In this document: piece after piece, positions 33,484 to 43,428 of the stretch
Layout of the letters: every line of letters starts with the position of its first letter
Numbering within the stretch: the first letter of the stretch is position 1
Source: Cellulosimicrobium funkei
Lineage (GTDB): Bacteria > Actinomycetota > Actinomycetes > Actinomycetales > Cellulomonadaceae
Direction of reading: 5' to 3'
NCBI RefSeq assembly: GCF_004519295.1
Contig: NZ_SOZH01000012.1
Location: 1-64,000 of the forward strand
DNA length: 64,000 bases
Translations under genes and position numbers: made by a program
Notes under the pieces: generated by a model
What the model saw: only the letters and a program-made list of their open reading frames with translations
The model's database searches: none
Told to the model about the DNA's origin: nothing

Positions 33484-36037
33484 CCAGATTGCCGGACTCG
33501 CGCCCGGCCTCATGTGGACGCGCTCCGGCGTGGTGTGGGCGGTGTGGCGCCTGGAGGCTCTGCCCTACGGGCTGCGTCCCGACGCCGCGAAGAGCGAGGT
33601 GCGCGCGATGCACACCGGCCTGCTGCGCGCGCTGCGTGGCGAGGCGCTGCTCCTCGGCGCGACGGCCACCGTCGACCCGGCGTCCGTCGTCGCGCAGATG
33701 CTGCGGGACGGCTCGGACATGATCGAGCTCGAGCAGCACCCCGAGCTCGTGGCCGAGTGCGAAGCCACCCTCGACTTCCTCGAGGGCATCGAGCTCGGCG
33801 AGCGCGTCTTCTGGCTCGCCACACCGCTGCGCAACGAGGGCAACCGGTCGTGGGCCGAGCCCCTTCGTGCCGCGTTCGCCAACCTCGAGGACGCACTCGC
33901 CATGCCCCGAACGGGTCCGTCCCTGCGTGAGATCTCCGCCCGCCAGGCCCAGGCGGAGGAGCTGCGCAAGGCGCTGCCGGGTGGGCAACGAGGCTTCGAC
34001 GCCCGCCCCGCGACCCAGGCGGAGATCGTCTGGATGCACCTGCACGCCCAGCAGCGCGGACTCGGCCTCGACCTGCCCGTCCCCGGTGCCGACGCGAACC
34101 AGCCCGAGTCGCTCCTGCTGCAGTCGCCCTCCGCGATCCCGAGTCCCGTCATCGACCCCTGCGGCCAGTCGGACACCGACGGCCGCCGACCGAAGCCCCT
34201 GGGGCCGAACGACATCCTCAAGCGCAGGTACCTCAAGATCACCAACCCGGACACGGGCGCGGCGTCCTACCAGACGATGCTGGTCCTGGCCGACACCCCC
34301 GACGGAGGCGTGCGCTTCCCGGGGGGTGAGTGGCTCGGGCGTCTGGACGAGTCCGGCGTCCTCGTGGACTTCGCGCAGCGGATCACCATCCGCACGCGCG
34401 AGGAGGTCACGTCGAAGAACCGGCGCGCCAACGCGAACCTCGAGGACCAGCTGGTGCAGCGCCAGGGCGAGAATCGCGCCGGCGCGGGCAGCCAGCTCTC
34501 GCACGCGGCCTACGACCTGGCCGAGTACCAGTCCCTGATGGACAACGACAAGCTCGAGGTCGAGGCCGCCTCCACGACGATCTTCGCCGTCGCCGGCCAC
34601 ACCCCCGACCAGGTCCAGGACGCAGCACGGGACCTGACCAGCTACTACGCGTCCGCCCAGTTCAAGGTCGTCGCGGACCCGACCGCACAAGAGGCGCTGT
34701 GGTGGGCGATGCTGCCGGGCGTCCCCACGACCCGCGTCGTGCATCAGTACAGCCAGATCACGACCGCCCGCCATCTCGCCGCGGCGGTTCCCGTGACGTC
34801 GAGTGCGGTGGGGGACTCCCAGGGCTCGCTGCTCGGCCTCGAGATCTCCTCCGGCCTCCCGCGCGCCGTCCTGATCGACCTCAAGGGGTCAGGCGCGAAG
34901 CTCGACGTGGCAATGGCCGTCGGAGTCGTCGGTGAGCTCGGTGCAGGCAAGTCGGTCGTCATGAAGAAGATCACGATGGACGCCGTCGACCGCGGCGCGA
35001 CCCTGATCGCGATCGACCGCACCGACATGGGCGAGTGGGGACACGCCGTGGCGTCCATACCGGGGTCCGTCGTCGTCGACGTCTCCGAGCACGCCGCACA
35101 CTCCTTCGACCCGCTCAGGATCTTCCCGCCGGCCTCCGCCGGCCGCATCACGCAGTCGTTCCTGACCGCGCTGCTCAACGTCTCGGCGACCAGCGACCAG
35201 GGCATCGTGCTCAACGAGGTCCTCGGCGCCGCCTACCTCGAGCGGCACCGCATCACCAGCCTCGGCACCCTCACCGAGCACCTGGCTTCGACGGACTGCA
35301 TCATCCCCGGGTCCGACGACGTCGCGCGCAAGATCCACGTCTTCTCGACGAAAGACTTCGGCCGCGCGCTGTTCGACGAGACCCTGCCGCCCGTCGACAT
35401 GGACGCCCCCGCCCTCGTCTTCTGGACTCGGCTGCTCGAGCTTCCCGACCCCGACGAGATCCGACAGGAGCACCTGTTCGCCCAGCTCAAGCTCGAGAAG
35501 GTGTTCGGCCGCGCCGTCTACGCCCTCGTCGCCGCCATCGCCCGCGCCCGGTGCTTCGCCTCCTCGAGCCAGCTCGGCGTGTTCGTCGTCGACGAGGCGC
35601 ACTCCGTCACGTGCTCGCCCGAGGGCGCCGGCGAGCTTCGCCGCTTCGTCCGCGACGGCCGCAAGCACCTGGCCGCGCTCGTGATCGGCTCCCACGACCC
35701 CGAGGCGGACTTCGGGGACGAGGTCATGCGCGGCCTCATCCCGTTCCGCATCCTGATGCGGCACCGCGACAAGACCCTCGCCCAGCGAGGTCTGCGCTGG
35801 CTGCTCGGGCTGAACCCCGGCGAGGACGTCGACCCTGCCCTCGTCAGCCTCATCGCGGAAGAGACATCGCCCGTGCTCAACGGCGACGGCGTCCCCTTCG
35901 AGCGCCGCGGCGAGTGTCTCGTCCGCGACTTCCAGGCTCGCGTCGGGCGGGTCAAGGTCCTCGTGCCCGCGGTAGAGACGCGAGCTCAGGCAGTCCTGAC
36001 CACGCCCACGACCTCGAGCGGGGAGAAGGCCGCGTGA
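33473..36037 (+). CDS. VirB4/TcpF-like conjugation ATPase
   Basis: An 854-residue protein. An N-terminal ~470 residues precede the RecA-like core with Walker A GELGAGKS (about 486-493) and Walker B VFVVDEAHSV (about 704-712), followed by the C-terminal RFVRDGRKHLAALVIGSHD sensor-like segment. VirB4-type ATPases energise assembly of the type IV secretion channel. ATG 33473 overlaps the previous gene by 11 bp; its end overlaps the next by GTGA. Confidence 0.85.
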   Translation: MMRSQIAGLAPGLMWTRSGVVWAVWRLEALPYGLRPDAAKSEVRAMHTGLLRALRGEALLLGATATVDPASVVAQMLRDGSDMIELEQHPELVAECEATLDFLEGIELGERVFWLATPLRNEGNRSWAEPLRAAFANLEDALAMPRTGPSLREISARQAQAEELRKALPGGQRGFDARPATQAEIVWMHLHAQQRGLGLDLPVPGADANQPESLLLQSPSAIPSPVIDPCGQSDTDGRRPKPLGPNDILKRRYLKITNPDTGAASYQTMLVLADTPDGGVRFPGGEWLGRLDESGVLVDFAQRITIRTREEVTSKNRRANANLEDQLVQRQGENRAGAGSQLSHAAYDLAEYQSLMDNDKLEVEAASTTIFAVAGHTPDQVQDAARDLTSYYASAQFKVVADPTAQEALWWAMLPGVPTTRVVHQYSQITTARHLAAAVPVTSSAVGDSQGSLLGLEISSGLPRAVLIDLKGSGAKLDVAMAVGVVGELGAGKSVVMKKITMDAVDRGATLIAIDRTDMGEWGHAVASIPGSVVVDVSEHAAHSFDPLRIFPPASAGRITQSFLTALLNVSATSDQGIVLNEVLGAAYLERHRITSLGTLTEHLASTDCIIPGSDDVARKIHVFSTKDFGRALFDETLPPVDMDAPALVFWTRLLELPDPDEIRQEHLFAQLKLEKVFGRAVYALVAAIARARCFASSSQLGVFVVDEAHSVTCSPEGAGELRRFVRDGRKHLAALVIGSHDPEADFGDEVMRGLIPFRILMRHRDKTLAQRGLRWLLGLNPGEDVDPALVSLIAEETSPVLNGDGVPFERRGECLVRDFQARVGRVKVLVPAVETRAQAVLTTPTTSSGEKAA

Positions 36038-38082
36038 ACCGCCGCATCATCCTGCGCACCGCGCTCACCGTGGCCGCCGCGGTGGGTGCGGTGGCGGTCG
36101 GCGCGTCGAGCGCGACCGCAGCCGACGACCCCGCGCCTACCCAGGGTGGCGGCCTCGGGGACCTGCTCCAGGACTCGCGCGGGATCCCGCTGTCGAGCTT
36201 CACCCTCGACCTCAACGACGGCAACCGGCTGAACCCCGGTGACACCGGCAAGCTCGTGTGGGCGCTGATCATGCAGGCCGGGTGGGAGCTCTACAAGCTC
36301 AACGTCGCCGGCATGATCTTCATGCTCGAGTGGGTCATGCGGATGGAGTGGATCGACTGGATCTTCGCGCCGCTCATCGGGTTCGCCAAAGTCACCGACC
36401 GCGCCGTCTCGATGATCGGCATCGGGCCCCTCATGCTCACCGTGCTGGGCGCCGTCGTGGCGTACTGGCTCTTCCGCGGCCGCTACGGCGGGGGGATCGC
36501 CGAGCTCCTCATCGGCTGCACTGTCGCCGCTCTGGCCACCGGAATCCTCGCGAACCCCATGGGTGTGATCGGCGGAGACGACGGGCTCATCATGGGCGGG
36601 CGCGACGCGGGTATCGACCTGGCGACCGCTCTTGCCACCGACGGTGAGTCGATGAGTGGTTCGGACACCGACACCTTCGTCACCGGGATCAGCGCCCAGC
36701 TCGTCGACACGATGATCCGCATCCCGCATCAGATCGCGAACTACGGAGCGCCGATCGACGGCACCTCCTGCGAAGCGACCTACGACGAGTGGGTCGGCAA
36801 AGAGGACGCACGCGAGAACATCCGCGAGTGCGACCCCTGGTTCAAGGCCTACGCCGACAACCCGTCTCCCTACGGAGCCGCGAACGTCTGGGAGATGTTC
36901 CCGAGCTCGCTCGTCTTCGCCCTCTTCACGTACGTGCTCGTCGCGCTCATGATCGCCACGGTCCTCGGAGCCGGCTGGCAGGGGATCAAGACGATCCTCC
37001 TGCTCCCGATGGGCGTCGTGCCCGGCGCGCCGCGCGCTGCCCTCTTCAAGTCGCTCGCGATGGCGCTCTACGCCGCGGTCCTGATCGCTCTGGTCGCCGT
37101 CTTCATCGTCGGGTGGATGAAGCTCCTCGAGCTCTACTTCTCCAACTCGACGGTGATCCCGTGGGCGATGCGCATGCGCATCTTCAACACCCTGCTCGTG
37201 GTCGGCCTCATCGTGCTGTTCCTCATGAGGCACAAGGTGAAGAAGGGCCTGACGAACCTGGCGGCCCGCGTTGCTGCCCTCGGCCCGAAGCCGTCGACGC
37301 TGCCGAAGCCGGTCCTCATGCCCGCGGCGTCGGCCGCCGCCGGCAAGGCCATGCGGATGGGCTACCAGGCCTGGCTGCACCGCAAGAAGCCTCCGATCCC
37401 CAGCCGGCCGCCGATCGCGCCGAGGACGACGCCCGCGCCTCTGCCCGCACCTGCGTCGAACCAGGCGCCCCCGCGGGTCCGCCCCGAGCTGCAGCCCGGA
37501 ACCGCGCCGCTGGCACTGCCCCCGGGCGGATCAGGCGTGGACAAGCCGAGCAACTCCACCCCTGGGCTCCTCGGAGGAGCGCCGCGCCGCCCGCAAATCA
37601 CGGCCGCGGAGAAGCTGCGCCAGCGCACAAAGAAGGCCGTCAGCCTCGCCGCCCAGGGAGGGGCGATGCTCGCCTCGGGCGGTACCTCGGCAGCCGCGAC
37701 GAGCGCCAAGGTCGCCACTGCCAGCGCGAAGGCCGCCAAGGTCGCGAGGGCGGCCAAGGTGGTGCAGGGCGCCGTCGATGTCGCCGGGGCCGCGCGGTCG
37801 GAGCGCAACGCGGCGCTGCGGGAGAAGCTGCAGGCGGCTCGGATGCGCCCCACGGACCGCGGCGCGGTGGATGAGGGCACGGGCGTGCGATACCGGTCCC
37901 GGACCGTCGAGACCGGTGGTGGCCGAGTGGAGCTCTTCGAGCGCGAGCACACCACCGTCGCGCCGGCGCCCTCTGTGGCGCGCCCGAAGCCGGTCGAGGT
38001 CAGCGACCCCGGTGCCGGCGCCGTCGCGGCGCGGCTGCGCGAGCGGCTCGCCGGCCGCGCGAGTTCGGGAGGCGGACAGTGA
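36034..38082 (+). CDS. VirB6/TcpH-like polytopic protein
   Basis: A 682-residue protein. Signal peptide (cleavage near ATAADD), then at least five membrane helices between ~75 and ~400 (WALIMQAGWELYKLNVAGMI; MLTVLGAVVAYWLF; LVFALFTYVLVALMIATVLG; ...), then a long Pro/Ala/Lys-rich cytoplasmic tail of ~280 residues. This is the TcpH/TrbL/VirB6 arrangement; the tail of TcpH contacts the coupling protein. GTG start overlaps the virB4-like stop. Confidence 0.75.
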   Translation: MNRRIILRTALTVAAAVGAVAVGASSATAADDPAPTQGGGLGDLLQDSRGIPLSSFTLDLNDGNRLNPGDTGKLVWALIMQAGWELYKLNVAGMIFMLEWVMRMEWIDWIFAPLIGFAKVTDRAVSMIGIGPLMLTVLGAVVAYWLFRGRYGGGIAELLIGCTVAALATGILANPMGVIGGDDGLIMGGRDAGIDLATALATDGESMSGSDTDTFVTGISAQLVDTMIRIPHQIANYGAPIDGTSCEATYDEWVGKEDARENIRECDPWFKAYADNPSPYGAANVWEMFPSSLVFALFTYVLVALMIATVLGAGWQGIKTILLLPMGVVPGAPRAALFKSLAMALYAAVLIALVAVFIVGWMKLLELYFSNSTVIPWAMRMRIFNTLLVVGLIVLFLMRHKVKKGLTNLAARVAALGPKPSTLPKPVLMPAASAAAGKAMRMGYQAWLHRKKPPIPSRPPIAPRTTPAPLPAPASNQAPPRVRPELQPGTAPLALPPGGSGVDKPSNSTPGLLGGAPRRPQITAAEKLRQRTKKAVSLAAQGGAMLASGGTSAAATSAKVATASAKAAKVARAAKVVQGAVDVAGAARSERNAALREKLQAARMRPTDRGAVDEGTGVRYRSRTVETGGGRVELFEREHTTVAPAPSVARPKPVEVSDPGAGAVAARLRERLAGRASSGGGQ

Positions 38083-38672
38083 GGCGCAGGCTCGCGATCG
38101 CGCTCGTCGTGGTGGGCGTGCTGCTGCTGGCTTGGCACGGATGGCCGACGACGACGGATTCCGAGGACCCGAGACCGGCCGAGACCTCGTCGTCCTCACC
38201 GCGAGCACCACAGGCCCCGAGCCAGCCGTCCTCGGCCTCGCCGGGCGACGTAGGTGCCGTGGACGAGCACGACCACGACCACGACGCGCACGAGGAAGGG
38301 TTCGACGAGGCTGACGTGTCTGCGGCCCCGGCACCGGCGGTGTGGGACGCCGCGGCTGCTGGCACGGCGAGCGAGGCGGCGGCCGCGGCGGTAGCCACCT
38401 TTGCGCGCACCGACCTCGCCCAGGATGCGTGGTGGGCCCAGCTGGACCCGCATCTGACGCGAAACGCGGCGCAGATCTACGAGAGCGTCGACGTACGCCT
38501 CGTGCCCATCAGCACGGTGACCGGCCCCCCCGACGTCGAGGAGGCCGACAGCCCGCTGCTGGCGCGGGCGAGCGTACCCACCGACGGCGGCCCCTACACC
38601 GTGGTGCTGGTGCGCCTCGACGGCGCGAGCCCGTGGCTGGTCGAAGAGATCCGCCCCCAGGAGGAGTCATGA
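38079..38672 (+). CDS. Exported protein with His/Asp-rich stretch
   Basis: A 197-residue protein with an N-terminal membrane anchor (LAIALVVVGVLLLAWHGW), a Ser/Pro linker, an acidic His/Asp-rich stretch (DEHDHDHDAHEEGFDEAD) that could bind divalent metal, and a C-terminal NTF2-like exported domain. It lies between VirB6-like and hydrolase genes with overlaps on both sides; probably a channel component outside the membrane. Confidence 0.6.
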   Translation: MRRRLAIALVVVGVLLLAWHGWPTTTDSEDPRPAETSSSSPRAPQAPSQPSSASPGDVGAVDEHDHDHDAHEEGFDEADVSAAPAPAVWDAAAAGTASEAAAAAVATFARTDLAQDAWWAQLDPHLTRNAAQIYESVDVRLVPISTVTGPPDVEEADSPLLARASVPTDGGPYTVVLVRLDGASPWLVEEIRPQEES

Positions 38673-39811
38673 AGAAGGCCACCGGCGCCGTCGTCGCGGC
38701 CGCACTCGTGCTGGGTGGTGGCGCGCTGGCGATCCCCGTCGCGGTCGGGGGCCTCGGCGTACTGGCAGTCATCACTGCCACACCTCAGAGCGGCTGCAGC
38801 GCGGAGGGCCCCTCTGCTGGGTCCGTCGACGAGGCCGCCGTCGCTGGCCTCGGGGCCGTCGGCGCCTACGCCGGGGAGCAGCTCGTCAACGCGAGCATCA
38901 TCATCCGGGTCGGCGAAGAGCGGGGGGCTCCCGTCCGAGCGCAGGCGATCGCGGTCATGACCGCGATGGGTGAGTCGGGGATGCGGAACCTCTCCTACGG
39001 CGACGACATCCACGGGGTACGGAACCCCGACGGAACCCTGACCAGCTCGATCGGGATGTTCCAGGAGCAGAAGTGGTACGGCTCGGTCGAGAGCCGGATG
39101 AACCCCTGGGAGTCGAGCAGCAGGTACTACGACCGCCTCCTCGCCGTCCCGGGCTGGGAGAGCCTCGAGCCGACGATCGCGGCTCACAAGGCGCAGCGCA
39201 ACGCCGACCCATTCCACTACCAGCGCTACTGGGACGACGCCTTGCTCGTCATGCAGTCCCTGACCGGGCTCGAGAAGATCCCGGGCCTCACGGACACCGC
39301 CCCTTCCGCGCCGTGCGCGGGTCCGGTCGCGGGGGACGTCGTGGCGACCAGCGACGGCTGGTCCAACCCCGCAGTCGGCCGCAAGGCGAGCGGCTTCGGG
39401 CCTCGTAACACGGGTATCCCCGGTGCGTCGACCTATCACCTGGGCCAGGACATCGCGAACACCTGCGGCACCTCGCTGCACGCCGCCGCAGCTGGCACCG
39501 TCGTCTCGGCCGGCCTGACCCCTTGGGGGGTCGGGAACATGGTCAAGATCGATCACGGCAACGGCGTGACCACCCTCTACGGCCACGTGCTCTCCGGCAC
39601 CTTCCTCGTGAAGGTGGGCGACACCGTCACCGCCGGACAGCAGATCGCGTCGATGGGAGGCGACCGAGCTCGTGACCCTCAGGGCGCAGGTACAAGCTCG
39701 GGCTGCCATCTCCACTTCGAGGTCGCCATCGACGGCAAGGAACTCGATCCCGAACCCTTCATGGCCGAGCGTGGGATCCAGCTCGGGTCGGCCTCGGCCG
39801 CATCTGCCTAA
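38669..39811 (+). CDS. VirB1-type peptidoglycan hydrolase with M23 domain
   Basis: A 380-residue protein. N-terminal membrane helix; a lysozyme/transglycosylase-like part (AQAIAVMTAMGESGMRNLSY; GMFQEQ; DPFHYQRYW); and a C-terminal M23 metallopeptidase with HLGQD (near 257) and HLHFEV (near 347), the two zinc motifs. TcpG/VirB1 proteins with this pair of domains open the wall for the conjugation channel. Last gene of the T4SS operon. Confidence 0.85.
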   Translation: MKKATGAVVAAALVLGGGALAIPVAVGGLGVLAVITATPQSGCSAEGPSAGSVDEAAVAGLGAVGAYAGEQLVNASIIIRVGEERGAPVRAQAIAVMTAMGESGMRNLSYGDDIHGVRNPDGTLTSSIGMFQEQKWYGSVESRMNPWESSSRYYDRLLAVPGWESLEPTIAAHKAQRNADPFHYQRYWDDALLVMQSLTGLEKIPGLTDTAPSAPCAGPVAGDVVATSDGWSNPAVGRKASGFGPRNTGIPGASTYHLGQDIANTCGTSLHAAAAGTVVSAGLTPWGVGNMVKIDHGNGVTTLYGHVLSGTFLVKVGDTVTAGQQIASMGGDRARDPQGAGTSSGCHLHFEVAIDGKELDPEPFMAERGIQLGSASAASA

Positions 39812-39849
39812 CCTCGACGACTCGTGCTGGCCCTTGGACCTGGTGACCG

Positions 39850-40545
39850 TGCTGGCCCGGCGGCCTGACCGGGGTTCCCGGTGGCCCGGCCTGGTGGCCT
39901 GACCCGGTGGCCCGGCCCATGGCCCGGCCGGGTGGCCTGACCCGGTGGCCCGGCCCGTGGCCCGGTGGCCTGACCCGGTGGCCTGACCCGGTGGCCCGGC
40001 CCGGTGGCCCGGCCCGGTGGCCTGACCCGGTGGCCCGGCCCGGTGGCCCGGTGGCGTGACCCGGTGGCGTGACCCGGTGGCCTGACCCGGTGGCCCGGCC
40101 CGTGGCCCGGTGGCCCGGCCCGGAGGCCTGACCCGGTGGCCCGGCCGGGTGGCCTGACCCGGTGGCCCGGCCCGTGGCCGGTGGCCTGACCCGGTGGCCC
40201 GGCCCGTGGCCCGGTGGCCTGACCTGGTGGCCTGACCCGGTGGCCCGGCCCGTGGCCCGGTGGCCCGGCCCGGTGGCCTGACCCGGTGGCCCGGCCCGTG
40301 GCCCGGCCCGGTGGCCTGACCCGGTGGCCCGGCCCGTGGCCCGGTGGCCCGGCCCGGTGGCGTGACCCGGTGGCCCGGCCGGGTGGCCCGGCCCGTGGCC
40401 CGGTGGCCCGGCCCGGTGGCCTGACCCGGTGGCCCGGCCCGTGGCCCGGCCCGTGGCCCGGCCCGTGGCCCGGCCCGTGGCCCGGTGGCCCGGCCCGGTG
40501 GCCCGGCCCGGTGGCCCGGCCTGGTTCCCCGGCCCGTGGCCCGGT
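39850..40545. repeat. GC minisatellite with ~16 GACCCGG cores (candidate clt/TRS locus)
   Basis: About 700 bp made almost only of degenerate 11-13 bp units such as TGACCCGGTGGCC, GGCCCGTGGCC and CCCGGTGGCC. GACCCGG(T) occurs about 16 times between 39901 and 40430; the last ~110 bp have only the CCCGGTGGCC and GGCCCGTGGCC types. Long open frames exist on both strands but merely reflect the repeat. It lies between the T4SS operon and the FtsK-like gene. TraB of plasmid pSVH1 recognises GACCCGGA repeats at its clt locus. Confidence 0.8.
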
Positions 40546-41228
40546 CACGGCCAGCAGCTGGCGCGCAGGAGGTCGAGGGCCACCTTCGGACGCCCACACG
40601 ACCTGTTGCACAGCGCGTGCGAGACCGCGGGGACCGACGGTGGCCTGTTGCCCGACCCGTTGCACATGCGCCTGGCGATGCACTCGGTGCGGCTGGTCAC
40701 GGCCGGATCTCCGCTGGGGGTGGAGCGTCGGCGCCGTCGAAGTGCCTCGTGAAGGCCGCGGCCGAGCGCCGACGCCTCGCACCGAGCGAGGCGTTCGACC
40801 AGACCTCGCTGCGCATGCATTGGGCGATGCTCGCCGGGGTGTGTTGGAGCTTCCCTTCGCGTGTGGAGCGCCGCACCGACACAGCCGATGGCGACGCGCT
40901 CCTCGCGCGGGGCTGGGGTGAGGACCTCGCTGCCGGTGAACCTCGGGCAACGGTCTGATCTGCGGTGATCCGCGGGGTACCGCTCGCTCAGCTGCGAACT
41001 CCGTTCGGTCATCGCGAGCGTAGCCCGAGGGTCAATGTAGGGCGGCAACAACATCGCAAGAACGCGATGGCTCGCGGGCAAGGCTCTTGTGGCAGAGCCG
41101 GCCGCTACACCGGGATCGCTGGTGATCGACCTCGTGAGCTGTCCTCCGTCACGGGGCCGCGGACCCCGCTCGGTGCGCGGAAGCGCCTTCGCTCACGAGC
41201 CGTCCACTACAGCCCGGGCTGTCCGTGC
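40546..41228. other. Gene-free region before the coupling-protein operon
   Basis: About 680 bp with no convincing gene; frames here are Arg/Cys-rich on both strands. It contains repeated TTGCACA/GTTGC and TGCGCATGCA words (40610-40830) and a CATCGC-aagaac-GCGATG stem near 41053. It could hold the transfer origin, but nothing proves it. Confidence 0.4.
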
Positions 41229-41257
41229 TGTCACACGGGCGCGCGCTCGCCCCGTTG
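41229..41257 (+). promoter_or_regulatory. Box B site 5
   Basis: TGTCACACG-N14-CCGTTG exactly, 42 nt before the GTG start of the FtsK-like gene; GGGAGGA follows at 41287. Confidence 0.7.
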
Positions 41258-41299
41258 GTGTGGGTGAGGCAGTCGTGGACGGAAGAGGGAGGACGTGCT

Positions 41300-43372
41300 G
41301 TGGGATCTGGTCAGGCGAGGGACCGTGCGGGCCGGGGTGTGGGGGAGAGGCCGATCTCCTGGACATCGCGCACCCTCGGTGTGCTGGCGGTCGGGGTCGG
41401 GGGCTACGGGATCGCGCCGCTGACCGGTCATGAGGTGTGGGCAACACCGCTGCTCGCCGGCGGCGTCGCGGCGGCGACCGGGACCGCGGTCATCGGTGCG
41501 AGGTCCCGATGCCGTGCCGCGGTCGTCGATCAACTCGCTCAGGCACTCGCCCCGCTCCAGGGCTTCGGGGGCCCGGCACCGTCCGCGATCCGGGCCTCAC
41601 GCTGGAGCAGCTGGTGGACCGGCATCCCGACTCGACTCGTGATCTCCCATGCACCGGTCGTCGACGAGAGCGCCGCGGAGTGGCAGAACAGGGTGCGCAA
41701 GACCGTCGAGCGCCGTCTGGGCCTCGAGTTCACGATGGCCGTCAACAAGCGCGACCAGCGGCACTGCCGCGTGGTGCTCACGGCGTCGCCCGCTGAGATC
41801 GCCGCGAGCACCGACCCGCAGGTGCAGGCGGCCAAGAACGTCGTGCGCGACATCCTCGGCGAGCGCGCCCAGGTGTCCGTCGAGCTCGGCAAGGACAACG
41901 AGCTGCACGCGCTCGACGTGATGCACGGGCTCGGGCATCGGGCAGCAGAAGCGCGGGTGCGCCGCGCGTTCGACAACAAGGTCAACGCTCTGGTCGAGGG
42001 TCGCTGGCGCCTGCACTGGGAACTGACCCAGGGCACGGTGCGCATCGAGCGCCGCCCGGTCATGCCGACGAGCGTCCCGCACATCGCTGAGCCGCTGACG
42101 AAGGAGAACCGCCGCCGCCTCCCGCTCGCGATCGACGAGGACAACCGCCCCGTGGTGTGGGACCTGTCCATGACGCCCCACATGGTCATCGTCGGCAAGA
42201 CGGGCCGCGGCAAGACGGTCGCGATCAACGGCATCGGGATGGAGGCGGCCCGGCGAGGCTTCAAGGTGCGGATCTGCGACCCGAAGCGGATCGAGTTCCT
42301 CGGGATGAGGACGTGGCCGAACGTCGAGATCGTCGCGACGACTCCCGCGGAGATGGTCGCGACGATCAAGGACACGCACGACGTCATGATGCAGCGTTAC
42401 GACGCGGTCACCCGCGGCACCGCACGCCCATCAGACTTCGACCCCGTCGTCCTGGTCCTCGACGAGTACCGCAACTTCCACCGACAGGTGACCGCCTGGT
42501 GGGCTGCCCTGAAGTCTGCGACCAAGGAGAAGGGCATGCCCTCGCGCTGCCCGGTCTTCGAGTGGGTGGACTCCATCGCGGAGATGGGGCGCTCGGCCGG
42601 CGTGCACCTGATCATCGGGACGCAACGTCCTGACGCGGACTTCTTCGGCGGCTCGACCCGCGACAACTTCGAGGGTCGTCTCGCGCTCGGGCCGCTGTCA
42701 CCGCAGGGCGCCCAGATGATGTGGGAGTCGACCGCCGTCGGCGTTGCGATCCCGCGCAAGGTCAAGGGCCGCGGCACGGGTGTGCTCGAGGACGGAACTC
42801 CCGGCGAGGTCCAGGTGCTGTGGACCCCGGACCCGCACTGGGCCGAGCTCGACCAGGACGAGGCCGCTCTCGCCCTCCTCGAGCCGCTGCGGCCGGAGAC
42901 GGTCTCGCACGTCGCGTGCGCAGTCGAGCTCGGCGACGAGCGAACCATCGACGGCGACGAACTGGGGGAGTGGGCCCGGATCCTCGAGGCGCAGCTGATG
43001 CCGGCCACGACCGTCACAGCCACTCGCCGACTCTCGCCGCCCGCGGGCGGCGGCGACCCCGTGCCGCGCGCGAACTTCGGCACGTCCGACGTCGTCGACG
43101 ACGTCGTGGAGGACCTCGCCGACGAGTACGAGGGGTACGCCGAGGAGCAGACCGCCGCGGCCGAGCACGTCGAGATCGGCGACCTCGTGCTCTACGACGA
43201 CTCGCTCGGGCTGTGGGCCGTGGTCGAGGCGGTCGAGGTCGACGACGACCTCGTCAGCATCGCCTGGCGCGACGACGAGGACGGCAGCGGAGACCTCGCG
43301 CTGAGCGTCGACGACGCCCTCGTCGTGCGCCGCCCTCTCGCCGACATCGAGGAGGAGGTCTTCGCCCAGTGA
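41300..43372 (+). CDS. FtsK/SpoIIIE-like conjugative coupling protein (TraB/TcpA type)
   Basis: A 690-residue protein. Two membrane helices near the N-terminus (about 20-65), then an FtsK-type motor with Walker A VGKTGRGKT (about 298-306) and Walker B VLVLDEYRN (about 383-391), IIGTQRPDADF, and an acidic C-terminal tail with a small beta-domain. Such motors bring DNA to the T4SS (TcpA) or, in Streptomyces TraB, move double-stranded DNA. GTG 41300 is placed 6 nt after GGGAGGA and downstream of box B. The GACCCGG minisatellite just upstream is its likely recognition DNA. Confidence 0.8.
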   Translation: MGSGQARDRAGRGVGERPISWTSRTLGVLAVGVGGYGIAPLTGHEVWATPLLAGGVAAATGTAVIGARSRCRAAVVDQLAQALAPLQGFGGPAPSAIRASRWSSWWTGIPTRLVISHAPVVDESAAEWQNRVRKTVERRLGLEFTMAVNKRDQRHCRVVLTASPAEIAASTDPQVQAAKNVVRDILGERAQVSVELGKDNELHALDVMHGLGHRAAEARVRRAFDNKVNALVEGRWRLHWELTQGTVRIERRPVMPTSVPHIAEPLTKENRRRLPLAIDEDNRPVVWDLSMTPHMVIVGKTGRGKTVAINGIGMEAARRGFKVRICDPKRIEFLGMRTWPNVEIVATTPAEMVATIKDTHDVMMQRYDAVTRGTARPSDFDPVVLVLDEYRNFHRQVTAWWAALKSATKEKGMPSRCPVFEWVDSIAEMGRSAGVHLIIGTQRPDADFFGGSTRDNFEGRLALGPLSPQGAQMMWESTAVGVAIPRKVKGRGTGVLEDGTPGEVQVLWTPDPHWAELDQDEAALALLEPLRPETVSHVACAVELGDERTIDGDELGEWARILEAQLMPATTVTATRRLSPPAGGGDPVPRANFGTSDVVDDVVEDLADEYEGYAEEQTAAAEHVEIGDLVLYDDSLGLWAVVEAVEVDDDLVSIAWRDDEDGSGDLALSVDDALVVRRPLADIEEEVFAQ

Positions 43373-43428
43373 GCACCCCGACGATCGCGGCGCCGAGCCG
43401 GGACACCGGTGAGGAGGTCGCCGCGTGA
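43369..43428 (+). CDS. Tiny bridging ORF (19 aa)
   Basis: GTG 43369 overlaps the coupling-protein stop (GTGA) and its own stop overlaps the next start. The 19-residue product MSTPTIAAPSRDTGEEVAA has no obvious function. It may only carry ribosomes across the gap; a second such ORF occurs at 44913. Confidence 0.35.
   Translation: MSTPTIAAPSRDTGEEVAA

Noticed and set aside
39808-40950. Long minus-strand open frames rich in Gly/Pro/Arg across the minisatellite, collagen-like in appearance
   Set aside because: They exist on both strands because the repeat lacks stops; glycine spacing is irregular, and there is no ribosome site or conserved domain.
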